Both the position numbers and the translations under genes were made by a program. Below, in pieces: positions 1 to 9,719 of a stretch of 64,000 nucleotides of DNA. The stretch comes from Pasteurella oralis. Its GTDB lineage: Bacteria > Pseudomonadota > Gammaproteobacteria > Enterobacterales > Pasteurellaceae. The notes under the pieces are model-generated. The model searched no databases and was not told the DNA's origin. It saw nothing but the letters and a program-made list of their open reading frames with translations. The DNA lies in NCBI RefSeq assembly GCF_002850605.1, contig NZ_NXGB01000003.1, forward strand, positions 62,001 to 126,000. The letters run 5' to 3'. Numbering within the stretch: position 1 is the stretch's first letter; each line of letters starts with the position of its first letter.

Positions 1-221
1 GTTGCTTGCTGCTGTAAGGTTTGTAAAGCTTGGCTAACCACAGTTAAATCTAATGCAGGTGGATTTTGGTTTAATACATCAAAGATACCTTTTGCGACAG
101 CTTCCGCGCTGACATCAAGTTGACTATCTAGTAATTGTTGACCAATTTGTAGACCGATACCGTAACTGCCTTGCGCAGAAACGCTGTCTAATGAAACTTG
201 TTCAAAAAATTGTTTGCTCAT
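1..221 (-). CDS. fklB: FKBP-type peptidyl-prolyl cis-trans isomerase FklB, N-terminal part (cut by window edge)
   Basis: Only the first 73 codons are in the window; the gene continues past base 1. The translation begins MSKQFFEQVSLDSVSAQGSY and continues with a YGIGLQIGQQL segment, the hallmark of the N-terminal dimerisation domain of FklB/Mip-like FKBPs. The catalytic FKBP domain lies outside the window. FklB-type proteins catalyse prolyl cis-trans isomerisation; the visible start has no signal peptide, so a cytoplasmic location is inferred. It lies 25 bases downstream of psd on the same strand, so co-transcription is possible. Confidence 0.85.
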   Translation of the reverse strand, partial: MSKQFFEQVSLDSVSAQGSYGIGLQIGQQLLDSQLDVSAEAVAKGIFDVLNQNPPALDLTVVSQALQTLQQQA

Positions 222-246
222 GCTATTTTCCTATTGTCGTTAAATA

Positions 247-1134
247 TTATTTTTGGTGTGCTAAAATTTCACCCATCCGCACAGGGCTGTCTACTTGTAA
301 ATGATCTGCGAGCTGTACATGATCTTTTTCAAATAAATTGATGACAGTCGAGCCTAATTGAAATGCGCCCATTTCTTGTCCCTTCACTAATTTAATCGCG
401 TTTTCACCTTCATAACGCCAAGTCGTCACTTGATTTGGACGTGGCGGGTTAACAACACCTGCCCAAACTGTACTCATGCTTGCAGTAATTGTGGCACCTA
501 CTAAAATCTGCACCATTTTGCCAAATTCCGTATCAAATACACAGATAAGGCGTTCATTTTGCGCAAATAGATTTGGTACATGTTCAGCTAAGAAAGGATT
601 CACGGAAAATAAGTCACCTGGTACATAAATCATTTGACGTAATGTCGCATCACAAGGCATATGTACACGATGATAATCACGCGGTGAAAGGTAAATCGTT
701 GCAAATTCACCATGTTTGAATGTGTCTGTTAATGCTTGATCGCCAGCAAGTAAATCAGACAAGCTGAAATAATGCCCTTTAGCTTGTAATAAAAGATCAT
801 GAGCAATATGCCCAATTTGGCTGATTCGTCCATCTGCTGGGAGGCAAAGTGCGGTTGGATTTTGATTAATTGGACGCGCATTTTCCGCCAGTGGGCGAAT
901 AAAAAACTCATTGAAGCTCGCATAGTCACTAAAAGCAGGTCTAGCCGCTTCTGCCATGTTGACATTATATTTTTTAGCAAACAACTTGATCACAAAATGA
1001 GTGACTGAACCCCATTGCTGTTTGGCGAACCAACCTGCAAGTTGAGTTAAATAAAGTTGCGGCATGACGTATTGGAAAGCAATTTTAATTCGTTGCCAAT
1101 AACTAAGTTGAGATTTTTTTTCTAATATATTCAT
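247..1134 (-). CDS. psd: Phosphatidylserine decarboxylase proenzyme
   Basis: This 295-residue protein converts phosphatidylserine to phosphatidylethanolamine at the inner membrane. The self-cleavage motif LGST is present near the C-terminus (Gly261-Ser262), so the proenzyme should split into a large beta chain and a roughly 34-residue alpha chain whose first Ser becomes the pyruvoyl group. The HRVHMP segment around residue 140 is the conserved active-site region of bacterial Psd. Length matches the gamma-proteobacterial family. The start ATG at 1134 lies 127 bases from the divergent bioA start, so promoters for both should lie in that gap. An exact uptake signal at 847-855 is read in frame as Thr-Ala-Leu. 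Confidence 0.97.
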   Translation of the reverse strand: MNILEKKSQLSYWQRIKIAFQYVMPQLYLTQLAGWFAKQQWGSVTHFVIKLFAKKYNVNMAEAARPAFSDYASFNEFFIRPLAENARPINQNPTALCLPADGRISQIGHIAHDLLLQAKGHYFSLSDLLAGDQALTDTFKHGEFATIYLSPRDYHRVHMPCDATLRQMIYVPGDLFSVNPFLAEHVPNLFAQNERLICVFDTEFGKMVQILVGATITASMSTVWAGVVNPPRPNQVTTWRYEGENAIKLVKGQEMGAFQLGSTVINLFEKDHVQLADHLQVDSPVRMGEILAHQK

Positions 1135-1261
1135 GGTGATAAATCATCTTTTTAAGTTAGAATAAAAGGCTTTCAAACCTCAGTGCTGGGCGATTATAGC
1201 AAGTTATTCAATTTATGTAAGTAGTTGTGTTCATTTACGCCAGTTTACCGGAGAGTCCCCC

Positions 1262-2554
1262 ATGAATGAAAATTCACTTTTACAATTTGATCGGCAACAC
1301 ATTTGGCATCCCTATGCAGCAGTAAATAGTGAACTACCATTATTTGCAGTACAGCGTGCAGAAGGGGTGATAATTCAATTAATGGATGGTAGGCAGCTTA
1401 TTGATGGCATGTCTTCTTGGTGGTCTGCGATACATGGTTATAATCATCCACGTTTAAATCAAGCCGCGACGCAACAGCTGGCGCAAATGAGTCATGTCAT
1501 GTTTGGTGGTTTAACCCATGAACCTGCTGTACGATTAGCACAACAACTTGTTCAACTCCTACCCGCGCCATTAGATAAAATTTTCTTTGCTGATAGTGGT
1601 TCTGTTGCGGTCGAAGTCGCAATGAAAATGGCAGTACAATATCAACAAGCTAGAGGTGAGCAGCAACGCTATAAATTCGCCACTATTCGTGCAGGTTATC
1701 ATGGCGATACTTGGCATGCCATGTCAGTGTGTGATCCTGTGACAGGTATGCACAGTTTATTTGCTAAAGGATTACCCGTTCAATATTTTTTACCACAACC
1801 TTGTGTGAAGTTTGATGAAATCTGGCATGATGAAGCCATTACGCCATTAGAAGAGCTACTTGCTGAAAAAGGTCATGAAATTGCTGCTTTAATTTTGGAG
1901 CCTATCGTGCAAGGTGCAGGAGGAATGTATTTTTATTCTCCACAATATTTAGTACAAGCAAAAGCATTATGTGAACAGTATGGGATATTGCTGATTTTTG
2001 ATGAAATTGCAACAGGGTTTGGGCGTACTGGTAAGTTATTTGCTTATCAACATGCACAAGTGCTACCTGATATTATGTGTCTTGGTAAAGCACTGACTGG
2101 TGGCTATTTGACTCTCTCTGCTACAATTACGAGTCAACAAGTTGCTGAAACAATCTGTTCTGGTGAAGCGAAATGTTTTATGCATGGACCAACTTTTATG
2201 GCAAATCCATTAGCTTGTGCCATTGCTGCTGAAAGTATCCAATTATTATTAGACAGTGACTGGCAAAGCAATGTGCAGCGGATTGAACAACAATTTAAAC
2301 AAGAATTACATGCTGCGCAAATGCTCTCTGCGGTAAAAGAAGTCCGAGTGTTAGGGGCAATTGGCGTGATTGAAATGAAACAAGCTGTCAATATGGCGAC
2401 TTTACAACTACGTTTTGTGAAAAATGGCGTATGGGTTCGCCCGTTTGGTAAGCTGGTATATTTAATGCCGCCTTTTATTATCCAGCCTCATGAATTATCG
2501 CAGCTTATTGCAGGCACTATTCAAGCTCTAAGGGAAGAATATGGCAATCTATAA
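1262..2554 (+). CDS. bioA: Adenosylmethionine-8-amino-7-oxononanoate aminotransferase
   Basis: BioA converts 8-amino-7-oxononanoate (KAPA) to 7,8-diaminononanoate with S-adenosylmethionine as amino donor. The 430-residue protein is a class III PLP aminotransferase: HIWHPY near the N-terminus, SSWW at 51-54 in the substrate pocket, [11 protein letters not shown] with PLP-contacting Asp247, and the Schiff-base Lys276 in [12 protein letters not shown] 1262 follows a GGAGAG ribosome site. It is the first gene of bioA-F-G-C-D, and its end overlaps bioF by 14 bases, which suggests translational coupling. I could not make out a convincing BirA operator in the 127-base upstream gap. Confidence 0.97.
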   Translation: MNENSLLQFDRQHIWHPYAAVNSELPLFAVQRAEGVIIQLMDGRQLIDGMSSWWSAIHGYNHPRLNQAATQQLAQMSHVMFGGLTHEPAVRLAQQLVQLLPAPLDKIFFADSGSVAVEVAMKMAVQYQQARGEQQRYKFATIRAGYHGDTWHAMSVCDPVTGMHSLFAKGLPVQYFLPQPCVKFDEIWHDEAITPLEELLAEKGHEIAALILEPIVQGAGGMYFYSPQYLVQAKALCEQYGILLIFDEIATGFGRTGKLFAYQHAQVLPDIMCLGKALTGGYLTLSATITSQQVAETICSGEAKCFMHGPTFMANPLACAIAAESIQLLLDSDWQSNVQRIEQQFKQELHAAQMLSAVKEVRVLGAIGVIEMKQAVNMATLQLRFVKNGVWVRPFGKLVYLMPPFIIQPHELSQLIAGTIQALREEYGNL

Positions 2555-3710
2555 TCATTTCAGTCAGCAACTTGCCGGTTTGCGTGAACAAAATCAATTT
2601 CGCCAACTGCCACAATTAACACATCTGGGGCGTTTTATTCATAAAGATGGCAAAACCATGCTTAATATGTCATCGAATGATTATTTAGGCTTAGCGAATA
2701 ATGCAGCATTACGCCAAGCTTTTCTCAATCAATATCAAGATCAATTACCAAGTTTGACTTCGTCTTCCTCGCGTTTGTTAACGGGGTCTTTTCCGATTTA
2801 TGATTCACTTGAAACATTGATGGCGAACGCTTTTGGTCGTGAAAGCGCCTTACTGTTTAACAGTGGCTATCATGCCAATATTGGGATTTTACCTGCTTTA
2901 GCCGATAAGCAAACGTTAATCGTGGCAGATAAATTAGTCCATGCTAGTCTGATTGATGGTATTCGTTTAGCACAGTGTGATTTTCTACGCTTCCGTCATA
3001 ATGATTATGCGCATTTGGCACAAATCTTGCACAAAAAACACCGCACTTTTGCGCGTATTATTGTGGTGACGGAATCTGTATTCAGTATGGACGGTGATCT
3101 GGCTGATTTAAATCAACTGGTGGTATTAAAACAGCAATTTGACAATGTCATGTTGTATGTCGATGAAGCCCATGCCATTGGTGTTTATGGTGCAACAGGG
3201 CTTGGATTAGCACAGCAACAACAATGTATTGAACAGATTGATCTCTTAGTTGGTACTTTCGGTAAAGCTTTGGCTTCTATGGGCGCCTATGTGGTTTGTG
3301 ATCAGGTGCTCAAAGACTATTTAGTCAATAAAATGCGTCCTTTAATTTTTTCCACTGCCTTGCCGCCATTGAATGTGGCTTGGACTCACTTTTTATTTGA
3401 AAACTTACCGCACTTTAGCCAGCAACGGCAACATTTAGCCCAGCTTAGTGATTACTTACGCCAACAAATTGTTCGCTTATTTAATGTTACCATGCCAAGT
3501 GAAAGCTGTATTGTGCCTTATATTTTAGGTGACAATCAGAACACGGTACAATTGGCACAGCAATTACAGCAGCAAGGCTATTATTGTTTACCTATTCGTC
3601 CGCCGACAGTACCACAAGGTACTTCGCGTATTCGTTTCTCTCTTAGTGCAGACATGACGTTTGATGATGTGACGGGATTAGTTGGCTGTTTACAGGAGTT
3701 GAGCGCGTGA
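2541..3710 (+). CDS. bioF: 8-amino-7-oxononanoate synthase
   Basis: BioF condenses pimeloyl-ACP (or pimeloyl-CoA) with L-alanine to form KAPA, releasing CO2. The 389-residue sequence has the alpha-oxoamine synthase features: NDYLG near residue 46, SSSSRLLTG around 74-82, the PLP-contacting DEAH (208-211) and the Schiff-base lysine in [11 protein letters not shown] (Lys242). The ATG lies inside the end of bioA, and its TGA overlaps the GTG start of bioG by four bases, so the three genes are translated from one message. An uptake signal near 3042-3050 is read as His-Arg-Thr-Phe. Confidence 0.97.
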   Translation: MAIYNHFSQQLAGLREQNQFRQLPQLTHLGRFIHKDGKTMLNMSSNDYLGLANNAALRQAFLNQYQDQLPSLTSSSSRLLTGSFPIYDSLETLMANAFGRESALLFNSGYHANIGILPALADKQTLIVADKLVHASLIDGIRLAQCDFLRFRHNDYAHLAQILHKKHRTFARIIVVTESVFSMDGDLADLNQLVVLKQQFDNVMLYVDEAHAIGVYGATGLGLAQQQQCIEQIDLLVGTFGKALASMGAYVVCDQVLKDYLVNKMRPLIFSTALPPLNVAWTHFLFENLPHFSQQRQHLAQLSDYLRQQIVRLFNVTMPSESCIVPYILGDNQNTVQLAQQLQQQGYYCLPIRPPTVPQGTSRIRFSLSADMTFDDVTGLVGCLQELSA

Positions 3711-4369
3711 AAATACAACATTTTGATCAACAAGGGCAGCATGTTATCGTCTATTTCGCTGGTTGGGGCACGCCACCAAGCGTAGTTCAGCATTTACGTC
3801 TACCTGAAAATTACGATTTAGTGATTTGTTACGATTATCAACAGTTAGACTGTGAGTTTGATTTCAAACGCTACCAAACTATTCGTGTTGTGGCATGGTC
3901 AATGGGTGTTTGGGTGGCAGAACGTATTATGCAACCTTATCAATTGACCTCTGCAACGGCAATTAATGGTACTGGCTATCCTTGTCATGATCAATTTGGG
4001 ATTCCTTGTACTATATTTGAAGGGACCTTAACAGGATTGAATGAAGAAAATCGGCATAAATTTGAGCGTCGAATTTGTGGCAATAAAACAGCGCTGCAAG
4101 ATTATCAACAGTTAGCACAACGCCCGACACTTGATGAAATTTACTCAGAACTGACCGCACTTTATCAAGGTTTACAGCAAGATCAACGTACCGATCTGAT
4201 TCTATGGAGCAAGGCGATCATTGGTACAAAAGATAAAATTTTTCCTGCGCAACATCAACGTGATTATTGGCAATCTCGTTGCCAAATCACAGAAGTTGAA
4301 GCGGAGCATTTGTTGTTTCCACAGTTTAGTCATTGGGCGCAATGTTGGGAATACCAATGCAAAAGTTAA
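3707..4369 (+). CDS. bioG: Pimeloyl-[ACP] methyl ester esterase BioG
   Basis: BioG frees pimeloyl-ACP from its methyl ester, ending the BioC-BioH-type disguised fatty acid pathway; it is a non-homologous-pocket alternative to E. coli BioH known from Haemophilus. The 220-residue protein is a small alpha/beta hydrolase with nucleophile Ser65 in WSMG and a candidate catalytic His201 in EHLLF. The start is GTG at 3707, with CAGGAG (3693-3698) eight bases upstream, and it overlaps the bioF stop as GTGA. bioC begins inside its 3' end. A uptake signal around 4157 is read as Thr-Ala-Leu. The placement between bioF and bioC strongly supports the call. Confidence 0.93.
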   Translation: MKIQHFDQQGQHVIVYFAGWGTPPSVVQHLRLPENYDLVICYDYQQLDCEFDFKRYQTIRVVAWSMGVWVAERIMQPYQLTSATAINGTGYPCHDQFGIPCTIFEGTLTGLNEENRHKFERRICGNKTALQDYQQLAQRPTLDEIYSELTALYQGLQQDQRTDLILWSKAIIGTKDKIFPAQHQRDYWQSRCQITEVEAEHLLFPQFSHWAQCWEYQCKS

Positions 4370-5112
4370 CGAAACAGCGTATTAAACAACGCTTTACGCA
4401 GGCCTTGGCGCACTATGATCAACAAGCCTTCGCTCAACAACAAATCCAACAGCGTTTAATTGATTTACTACCTTTAATGCAATGCCAAAAATTTGAAAAT
4501 GTACTGGAGTTAGGTTGTGGAACGGGGGGATTAACACAAGGTTTAATGACAGCACTTTATGCACAGCATTGGGAACTCAATGATCTTTGTGATGTGCAGC
4601 AGCATTTACAGATGACACTGCCTCAGCCTTTTAAATTTCATTGTGGTGATGCAGAACAGTTTTGTTTCAGCAAAAAATATGATCTGATTGCGGCAGCTTC
4701 AGTGGTGCAATGGTTTGAAGACAAACAAGGTTTTATTCAGCGGGTGAAAACTGGCTTAAGAAAACAAGGGTTCTTGTTGTTAAGTACGTTTAGTGCGACC
4801 AATTTATACGAAGTGAAACAAATTACGGGAATTGGGTTAGACTATCCGAGTGCAGCACAATGGCAGCAATGGTTGGTGCCAGAATTTGAGCTATTGGCAT
4901 TCGCACAGGAGGAGATTGTATTGACCTTTGCGCAACCCATCGAAGTATTAAAACATCTGCAAAAAACAGGCGTCAATGCGATTAGCCAACATGGATGGAC
5001 TAAAACTAAATTGCAGCATTTTTGCCACCAATATCAGCAAAATTATGTCAATTCGCAACAACAAGTGACTTTAACCTATGCGCCATTGTATTTATTGGCA
5101 CGCTTAAAATAG
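4357..5112 (+). CDS. bioC: Malonyl-[ACP] O-methyltransferase
   Basis: BioC methylates malonyl-ACP with S-adenosylmethionine so that the fatty acid machinery can elongate it to a pimeloyl methyl ester. The sequence has the class I methyltransferase motif ELGCGTG near residue 48 and a second acidic strand end (CGDAEQF). I start it at ATG 4357 ([13 protein letters not shown]), because E. coli BioC begins with the same KQ..I...F pattern. The longer reading frame would need a TTG at 4333. This gives 251 residues, the usual length, and a 13-base overlap with bioG. bioD follows after 27 bases. Confidence 0.92.
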   Translation: MQKLTKQRIKQRFTQALAHYDQQAFAQQQIQQRLIDLLPLMQCQKFENVLELGCGTGGLTQGLMTALYAQHWELNDLCDVQQHLQMTLPQPFKFHCGDAEQFCFSKKYDLIAAASVVQWFEDKQGFIQRVKTGLRKQGFLLLSTFSATNLYEVKQITGIGLDYPSAAQWQQWLVPEFELLAFAQEEIVLTFAQPIEVLKHLQKTGVNAISQHGWTKTKLQHFCHQYQQNYVNSQQQVTLTYAPLYLLARLK

Positions 5113-5139
5113 CATCAAATAAACTCAAAAAGGATAAGT

Positions 5140-5784
5140 ATGGCAGCGACAATTTTCTTTATCAGCGGTATTGATACCGATATTGGCAAAACTATCGTCA
5201 CTGGCTGGTATGCTAAAAAATTAATGCTGCAAGGCTTCTCAGTGATTACCCAAAAGATGATTCAAACTGGCTGTGAAGGTATTGCAGAAGATTTATTAAC
5301 TCACCGTAAAATACAAGGCATTGAACTAACTGAAGAAGACAAACAAGGAATCACTTGCCCTTATGTATTTGATTATCCTTGTTCTCCGCATTTAGCTGCA
5401 AGGTTAGCGCAGCGCAAAATCGACAGTAAAATCATTGAAAAATCGACCGCACTTTTAGCACAGAAGTATGACTATGTGCTACTGGAAGGGGCGGGGGGAT
5501 TATATGTACCCTATAACGACAGTGAAACCACCTTAGATTATATTCGTACCCAGCAATATCCCGTCATTCTAGTCACATCTGGTAAGTTAGGGAGCATTAA
5601 TCACACTCTATTAAGTCTACAAGCTTGTCAGGTTAACAAGATTAAAGTGCATGCTGTTGTTTATAATTTATACCCAACAGGCGATGCTATTATCAGTCAA
5701 GAAACCCAACATTTTTTACAAACTTATTTAGCACAGCATTTTCCTAGCACCTTATTTGAAGTGATGGACTTCATTGCCTTCTGA
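5140..5784 (+). CDS. bioD: ATP-dependent dethiobiotin synthetase
   Basis: BioD closes the ureido ring: diaminononanoate + CO2 + ATP gives dethiobiotin. The 214-residue protein has a P-loop variant GIDTDIGKT at residues 10-18 (family consensus GTDTDVGKT), the substrate-binding KMIQTG and the EGAGGL segment that closes the active site. An AAGGA ribosome site precedes ATG 5140. It is the last gene of the operon; bioB, which turns dethiobiotin into biotin, is not in this window. The P-loop Thr-to-Ile change is unusual, but the lysine and following threonine are intact. An uptake signal near 5449 is read as Thr-Ala-Leu. Confidence 0.95.
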   Translation: MAATIFFISGIDTDIGKTIVTGWYAKKLMLQGFSVITQKMIQTGCEGIAEDLLTHRKIQGIELTEEDKQGITCPYVFDYPCSPHLAARLAQRKIDSKIIEKSTALLAQKYDYVLLEGAGGLYVPYNDSETTLDYIRTQQYPVILVTSGKLGSINHTLLSLQACQVNKIKVHAVVYNLYPTGDAIISQETQHFLQTYLAQHFPSTLFEVMDFIAF

Positions 5785-5915
5785 ACAGGTAGAACAAGTC
5801 ATGTTTCACTTGAAATGGAGTACTATTTTGCCTAGCATAGCCTTGTTTTTTTTTAAGGTTTTATGGTGTTTAAACCGTATTATCAATTTATTTATTTGGG
5901 TTAAGGAGTTATGCA

Positions 5916-6674
5916 ATGAAAATGTTAAAAATTTTTAAGCTTACTTTTGGAGTGATCACGCTTACTGCTTGTAGTCAAACAATGCAATCTGCCGAAAAGC
6001 ATAGCCATTGGGGCTATACGGGGCATGAATCACCAGAGCATTGGGCGGCGCTTTCACCAAAATTTGCGATTTGTAGTGAAGGAAAAAGCCAATCACCAGT
6101 GAATATTGTTAACACGATTGATGGCAAGTTAGCGCCTATTAAAATTGATTATCGTCCTTCTCAGGTTGAAATTGTAAACAACGGACACACTATTCAAGTG
6201 GATTTCAAAGAGCCGACTAACCTCATGCAATTGAACGGTAGCACCTATACATTAAAACAATTCCATTTCCATGTACCAAGTGAAAATCAAATTAAGGGAA
6301 AATCTTTCCCATTAGAAGCCCATTTTGTGCATGCGGATCAAGCGGGTAATCTTGCCGTGCTTGGCGTGTTATATACATTATCAAGTGAGAATCAGCGTTT
6401 AGCACCGATTTGGAATAACATGCCACAGAAAGCTGGTGAAACTTTCAAGCTCGAAAGTGCATTTGATCCCGCTAAATTGATTCCTAAAAAACGTGACTAT
6501 TATCGCTTCAGCGGTTCATTAACCACGCCACCTTGCTCTGAAGGCGTGAATTGGTTAGTGTTAAAACAATATGACCATATTAGCCAATCACAAGTCGACG
6601 CTTTTTCTGCGTTAATGCATGGACATAATAACCGTCCTGTACAGCCAATTAATGCTCGTGTGATTGTTGAATAA
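5916..6674 (+). CDS. Alpha-class carbonic anhydrase, predicted lipoprotein
   Basis: This 252-residue protein interconverts CO2 and bicarbonate outside the cytoplasm. It has the alpha-class fold signatures: HWGY near residue 31, SQSPVNI at 58-64, zinc ligands His117 and His119 in QFHFH, His136 in EAHFVH, and TTPPCSEGV, whose Cys can pair with Cys53. The N-terminus is a short signal sequence ending in LTAC-S (Cys19), a plausible lipobox, so the enzyme may be membrane-anchored, whereas many family members are soluble. ATG 5916 follows AAGGAG with a seven-base spacer; an ATG at 5911 hits a stop two codons later. It is separated from bioD by 131 bases and is probably transcribed on its own. Confidence 0.93.
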   Translation: MKMLKIFKLTFGVITLTACSQTMQSAEKHSHWGYTGHESPEHWAALSPKFAICSEGKSQSPVNIVNTIDGKLAPIKIDYRPSQVEIVNNGHTIQVDFKEPTNLMQLNGSTYTLKQFHFHVPSENQIKGKSFPLEAHFVHADQAGNLAVLGVLYTLSSENQRLAPIWNNMPQKAGETFKLESAFDPAKLIPKKRDYYRFSGSLTTPPCSEGVNWLVLKQYDHISQSQVDAFSALMHGHNNRPVQPINARVIVE

Positions 6675-6740
6675 GGACATTTTTTGACTTAAAAAGTGCG
6701 GTCGGTTTTACAGCGATTTTTTAGTTTAAAACTCGCAAAA

Positions 6741-6769
6741 AACAAACCGCACTTTTTGTGCGGTTTGTT
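6741..6769. terminator. Bidirectional hairpin terminator containing an uptake signal
   Basis: Perfect 12-base arms (AACAAACCGCAC / GTGCGGTTTGTT) close on a TTTTT loop between the convergent carbonic anhydrase and oppF genes. The arms contain ACCGCACTTTTT, an uptake signal. Another uptake signal lies 45 bases upstream in the opposite orientation, so a second, larger fold is possible. Confidence 0.75.
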
Positions 6770-6782
6770 CGTGTTTGTTAGA

Positions 6783-7772
6783 TTAGCCTGCTTTAAAACA
6801 AGCGACAAAGTGATTATCTTGTCCTTTGAGTAACGGTTTATCTGCAATGCAGTGCTGATCTGCTAATGGACAGCGGGTTCGGAATACGCAACCTGACGGT
6901 GGATTAATCGGGGAAGGCAGGTCGCCTTCAAGTAATTGAATCTGTTTGTTGCGTTCCAATTTAGGATCAGGAATAGGTACCGCAGACATCAAAGCTTTAG
7001 TATACGGGTGTTTGGTGTCGTGATAGACCTGTTCATAATCGCCTAGTTCGACAGCATTACCTAAATACATCACTAAAACACGATCAGAAATATGCTTCAC
7101 TACCGCTAAATCATGTGCAATAAAAATGAGTGATAATCCCATTTCACGTTGCAATGATTTGAGTAAATTAACGACCTGTGCTTGAATTGACACGTCTAAT
7201 GCAGATACGGGCTCATCACAAATGATCAATTTAGGTTCTACAATTAAAGCACGAGCAATCCCAATACGCTGACATTGACCACCTGAAAACTCATGAGGAT
7301 AGCGATTAATTAAGTTTGGCAATAAGCCGACTTTCATCATCATTGCACGGACTTTTTCTTTAATTTCTTCTTTAGTTAAGTGCGGTTGATAAATTTTTAG
7401 TGGTTCAGCAATAATGCTCCCAATAGTCATCCGTGGATTTAATGATGCCAATGGGTCTTGGAAGATCATTTGAATATCACTGCGTACAGCTTTCCACTCT
7501 TTTGCATTTTGTTGGGTTAAGTCTTTGCCTAACCAAAGAATATTACCACCAGAGCTTTCTACTAAGCCCGTAATCGCACGTGCTAAAGTGGATTTACCAC
7601 AGCCTGATTCACCCACAACGCCAAGTGTTTCGCCTTCATATAAATTGAAAGAGACATTATTGACCGCTTTTAAAGTTTGATGTTTAGTGAAAAACAAAGA
7701 TTTGGTATCTTTAATTTTGAAATGAACGCTTAAATCTTTGACTTCTAGGATGGCTTTTTTCTCTGTCGTCAT
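6783..7772 (-). CDS. oppF: Oligopeptide ABC transporter ATP-binding protein OppF
   Basis: OppF is one of two ATPases that power oligopeptide import through OppBC. The 329 residues contain the Walker A GESGCGKST, the signature FSGGQCQRIGIARAL, Walker B LIICDEPVSALD, and the C-terminal Opp/Dpp extension with a cysteine cluster (CVFRTRCPLADQHC), which in this family can hold an iron-sulfur cluster. Its ATG shares one base with the oppD stop (TAATG), the usual arrangement for a co-translated pair. It is last in oppA-B-C-D-F. Confidence 0.93.
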   Translation of the reverse strand: MTTEKKAILEVKDLSVHFKIKDTKSLFFTKHQTLKAVNNVSFNLYEGETLGVVGESGCGKSTLARAITGLVESSGGNILWLGKDLTQQNAKEWKAVRSDIQMIFQDPLASLNPRMTIGSIIAEPLKIYQPHLTKEEIKEKVRAMMMKVGLLPNLINRYPHEFSGGQCQRIGIARALIVEPKLIICDEPVSALDVSIQAQVVNLLKSLQREMGLSLIFIAHDLAVVKHISDRVLVMYLGNAVELGDYEQVYHDTKHPYTKALMSAVPIPDPKLERNKQIQLLEGDLPSPINPPSGCVFRTRCPLADQHCIADKPLLKGQDNHFVACFKAG

Positions 7773-8761
7773 TATGCGTTTCCTCTAGTTAACTGTTCTG
7801 CTGATAAAAAGCACGCGCACAGGCGTTGATCTGCCAATATTTCTAATTTTGGTGCTTTTAAACATTGTTCTGTGGCATGAATACAACGAGGTTGGAATGG
7901 ACAACCACTTGGTAGTTGAAGTAAGTTTGGTGGATTACCAGGAATAGTAATCAGCTCTTCTTCTTGACCATCAACACGTGGAACCGCACCAATGAGTCCT
8001 TTTGAATAAGGATGGCTTGGACTATAGAAAATTTGTTCTGCTGTGCCATATTCCATTGTACGACCTGCATACATAACCAACACGTTATCACAAATGCCTG
8101 CCACAACACCTAAGTCATGAGTAATCATGATGATTGCAGTATTAAATTCAGTTTTAAGTTCGTTTAATAACGTCATGATTTGTGCTTGGACTGTCACATC
8201 TAACGCAGTAGTTGGTTCATCAGCGATCAATAATTTTGGACGGCATAGCAGTGCCATTGCAATCATCACACGCTGACGCATACCACCTGAAAATTCATGA
8301 GGATACATATTCATACGTTTGCGGGATTCTGGCATTTTTACAGCATCTAACATACGTACAGATTCTTCAAATGCCGTTTTACGATCCATACCTTTGTGTA
8401 AGATCAAGACTTCCATCAGTTGCTCACCAATTTTCATGTAAGGATTAAGCGATGTCATGGGATCTTGGAAGATCATAGCAATTTGTTCTGCACGCAGGCG
8501 GTTAAGCTGTGCTTCTGGTAAATTAAGAATTTCTTCACCATTAAATTTGGCTGAACCCGCAATACGTCCGTTATCAGCAAGTAACCCCATTAAAGCGAAG
8601 GCAGTTTGGGATTTACCTGAACCTGATTCACCAACAATTCCTAATGTTTCACCCGCATTTAAAGAAAATGTTAAGTTATTGACCGCTGTAACATCGCCAT
8701 CTGGCGTTTTGAAAGTGACACGCAAGTCTTGTACATCGAGTAGTAAATTTTTTGTTGTCAT
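7772..8761 (-). CDS. oppD: Oligopeptide ABC transporter ATP-binding protein OppD
   Basis: OppD is the second ATPase of the oligopeptide importer. It has Walker [10 protein letters not shown], the signature [15 protein letters not shown], Walker [13 protein letters not shown] and a C-terminal cysteine motif ([14 protein letters not shown]). I start it at ATG 8761 (MTTKNLLLD) because GGAG stands about six bases upstream. The longer frame would need a TTG that is part of that ribosome site. The product is 329 residues, the same length as OppF. The gap to oppC is 21 bases. Confidence 0.93.
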   Translation of the reverse strand: MTTKNLLLDVQDLRVTFKTPDGDVTAVNNLTFSLNAGETLGIVGESGSGKSQTAFALMGLLADNGRIAGSAKFNGEEILNLPEAQLNRLRAEQIAMIFQDPMTSLNPYMKIGEQLMEVLILHKGMDRKTAFEESVRMLDAVKMPESRKRMNMYPHEFSGGMRQRVMIAMALLCRPKLLIADEPTTALDVTVQAQIMTLLNELKTEFNTAIIMITHDLGVVAGICDNVLVMYAGRTMEYGTAEQIFYSPSHPYSKGLIGAVPRVDGQEEELITIPGNPPNLLQLPSGCPFQPRCIHATEQCLKAPKLEILADQRLCACFLSAEQLTRGNA

Positions 8762-8782
8762 TGTGCTCTCCAAAGGCTTGTA

Positions 8783-9694
8783 CTAGCGATCTTTCGGGTC
8801 AAGTGCATCACGCAAACCATCACCGATAAAGTTAAAACAAAATAGGGTAATGACTAAGAACAGCGCTGGGAATACTAATAACCAAGGTGCAGCTTCCATT
8901 GATTTGGCACCATCGTTCAGTAATCCACCCCAGCTACTTAGCGGTTCCTGTGTCCCCAGACCTAAGAAGCTTAAAAATGATTCAAATAAGATCATACCTG
9001 GTACCAGTAAGGAGGCATAAACGACTACAACGCCAAGCACATTAGGCACAATATGACGCCATACAATTTGACGAGAAGAGACACCACACACGATCGCGGC
9101 TTCGATGAATTCTTTTTGCTTCAAGCTTAAGGTTTGTCCACGTACAATCCTTGCCATGTCTAGCCAAGACACCATACCTATTGCCACAAAAATGAGGAAA
9201 ATATTGCGTCCAAAGAAGGTGACTAACAAGATAACAAAGAACATAAATGGGAAAGAGTTAAGAATCTCTAGAAAACGCATCATAAAAGTATCAACTTTAC
9301 CACCAATATAGCCAGAAGTTGCACCATATAATGTGCCGACTAAGACGGCGATTAATGCGCCTGCAATACCAACTAATAGCGAGATTCTACCGCCAATGGC
9401 GACTCGAACGAGCAGATCTCGCCCAGATGCATCGGTACCAAAATAATGCATTGTTTCCCATTCTGGTGGAATTGAAATGGCTCCAAAATCAAGCTCATCG
9501 TAAGGATAAGGCATGAGCATTGGGGCAAAAATAACGAAAAGGCTAATACAAAATAAAATAAATAAACTGGTTAATGCCGCTTTATTATGAAAAAAGCGAC
9601 GGCGTGCATCTTGCCATAAACTACGTCCTTCAACCGTTTCTAATGTTTCCACAACGGTTTCTAGCAGTTCAGCATCTTTTTGATTTTTTAACAT
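8783..9694 (-). CDS. oppC: Oligopeptide ABC transporter permease OppC
   Basis: OppC is one of the two inner-membrane channel subunits. The 303-residue protein has an N-terminal cytoplasmic stretch (rich in Glu and Leu), a first membrane span (LTSLFILFCISLFVIFAP), then five more hydrophobic segments and the EAA loop EFIEAAIVCGVSSRQIVWRH that docks on the ATPases. The C-terminus DGLRDALDPKDR is the classical OppC/DppC ending. Spacing and order within oppA-B-C-D-F support the assignment over DppC. Confidence 0.93.
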   Translation of the reverse strand: MLKNQKDAELLETVVETLETVEGRSLWQDARRRFFHNKAALTSLFILFCISLFVIFAPMLMPYPYDELDFGAISIPPEWETMHYFGTDASGRDLLVRVAIGGRISLLVGIAGALIAVLVGTLYGATSGYIGGKVDTFMMRFLEILNSFPFMFFVILLVTFFGRNIFLIFVAIGMVSWLDMARIVRGQTLSLKQKEFIEAAIVCGVSSRQIVWRHIVPNVLGVVVVYASLLVPGMILFESFLSFLGLGTQEPLSSWGGLLNDGAKSMEAAPWLLVFPALFLVITLFCFNFIGDGLRDALDPKDR

Positions 9695-9719
9695 TTTTTA
9701 TCCCTGTTAGCACTGCAAA

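Noticed and set aside
1135-1261. Possible BirA operator before bioA (TGTAAGTAG...ATTTACGC)
   Set aside because: Only the outer TGTAA/TTAC bases of the TTGTAAACC-N14-GGTTTACAA pattern are present; the match is no better than chance in AT-rich DNA.
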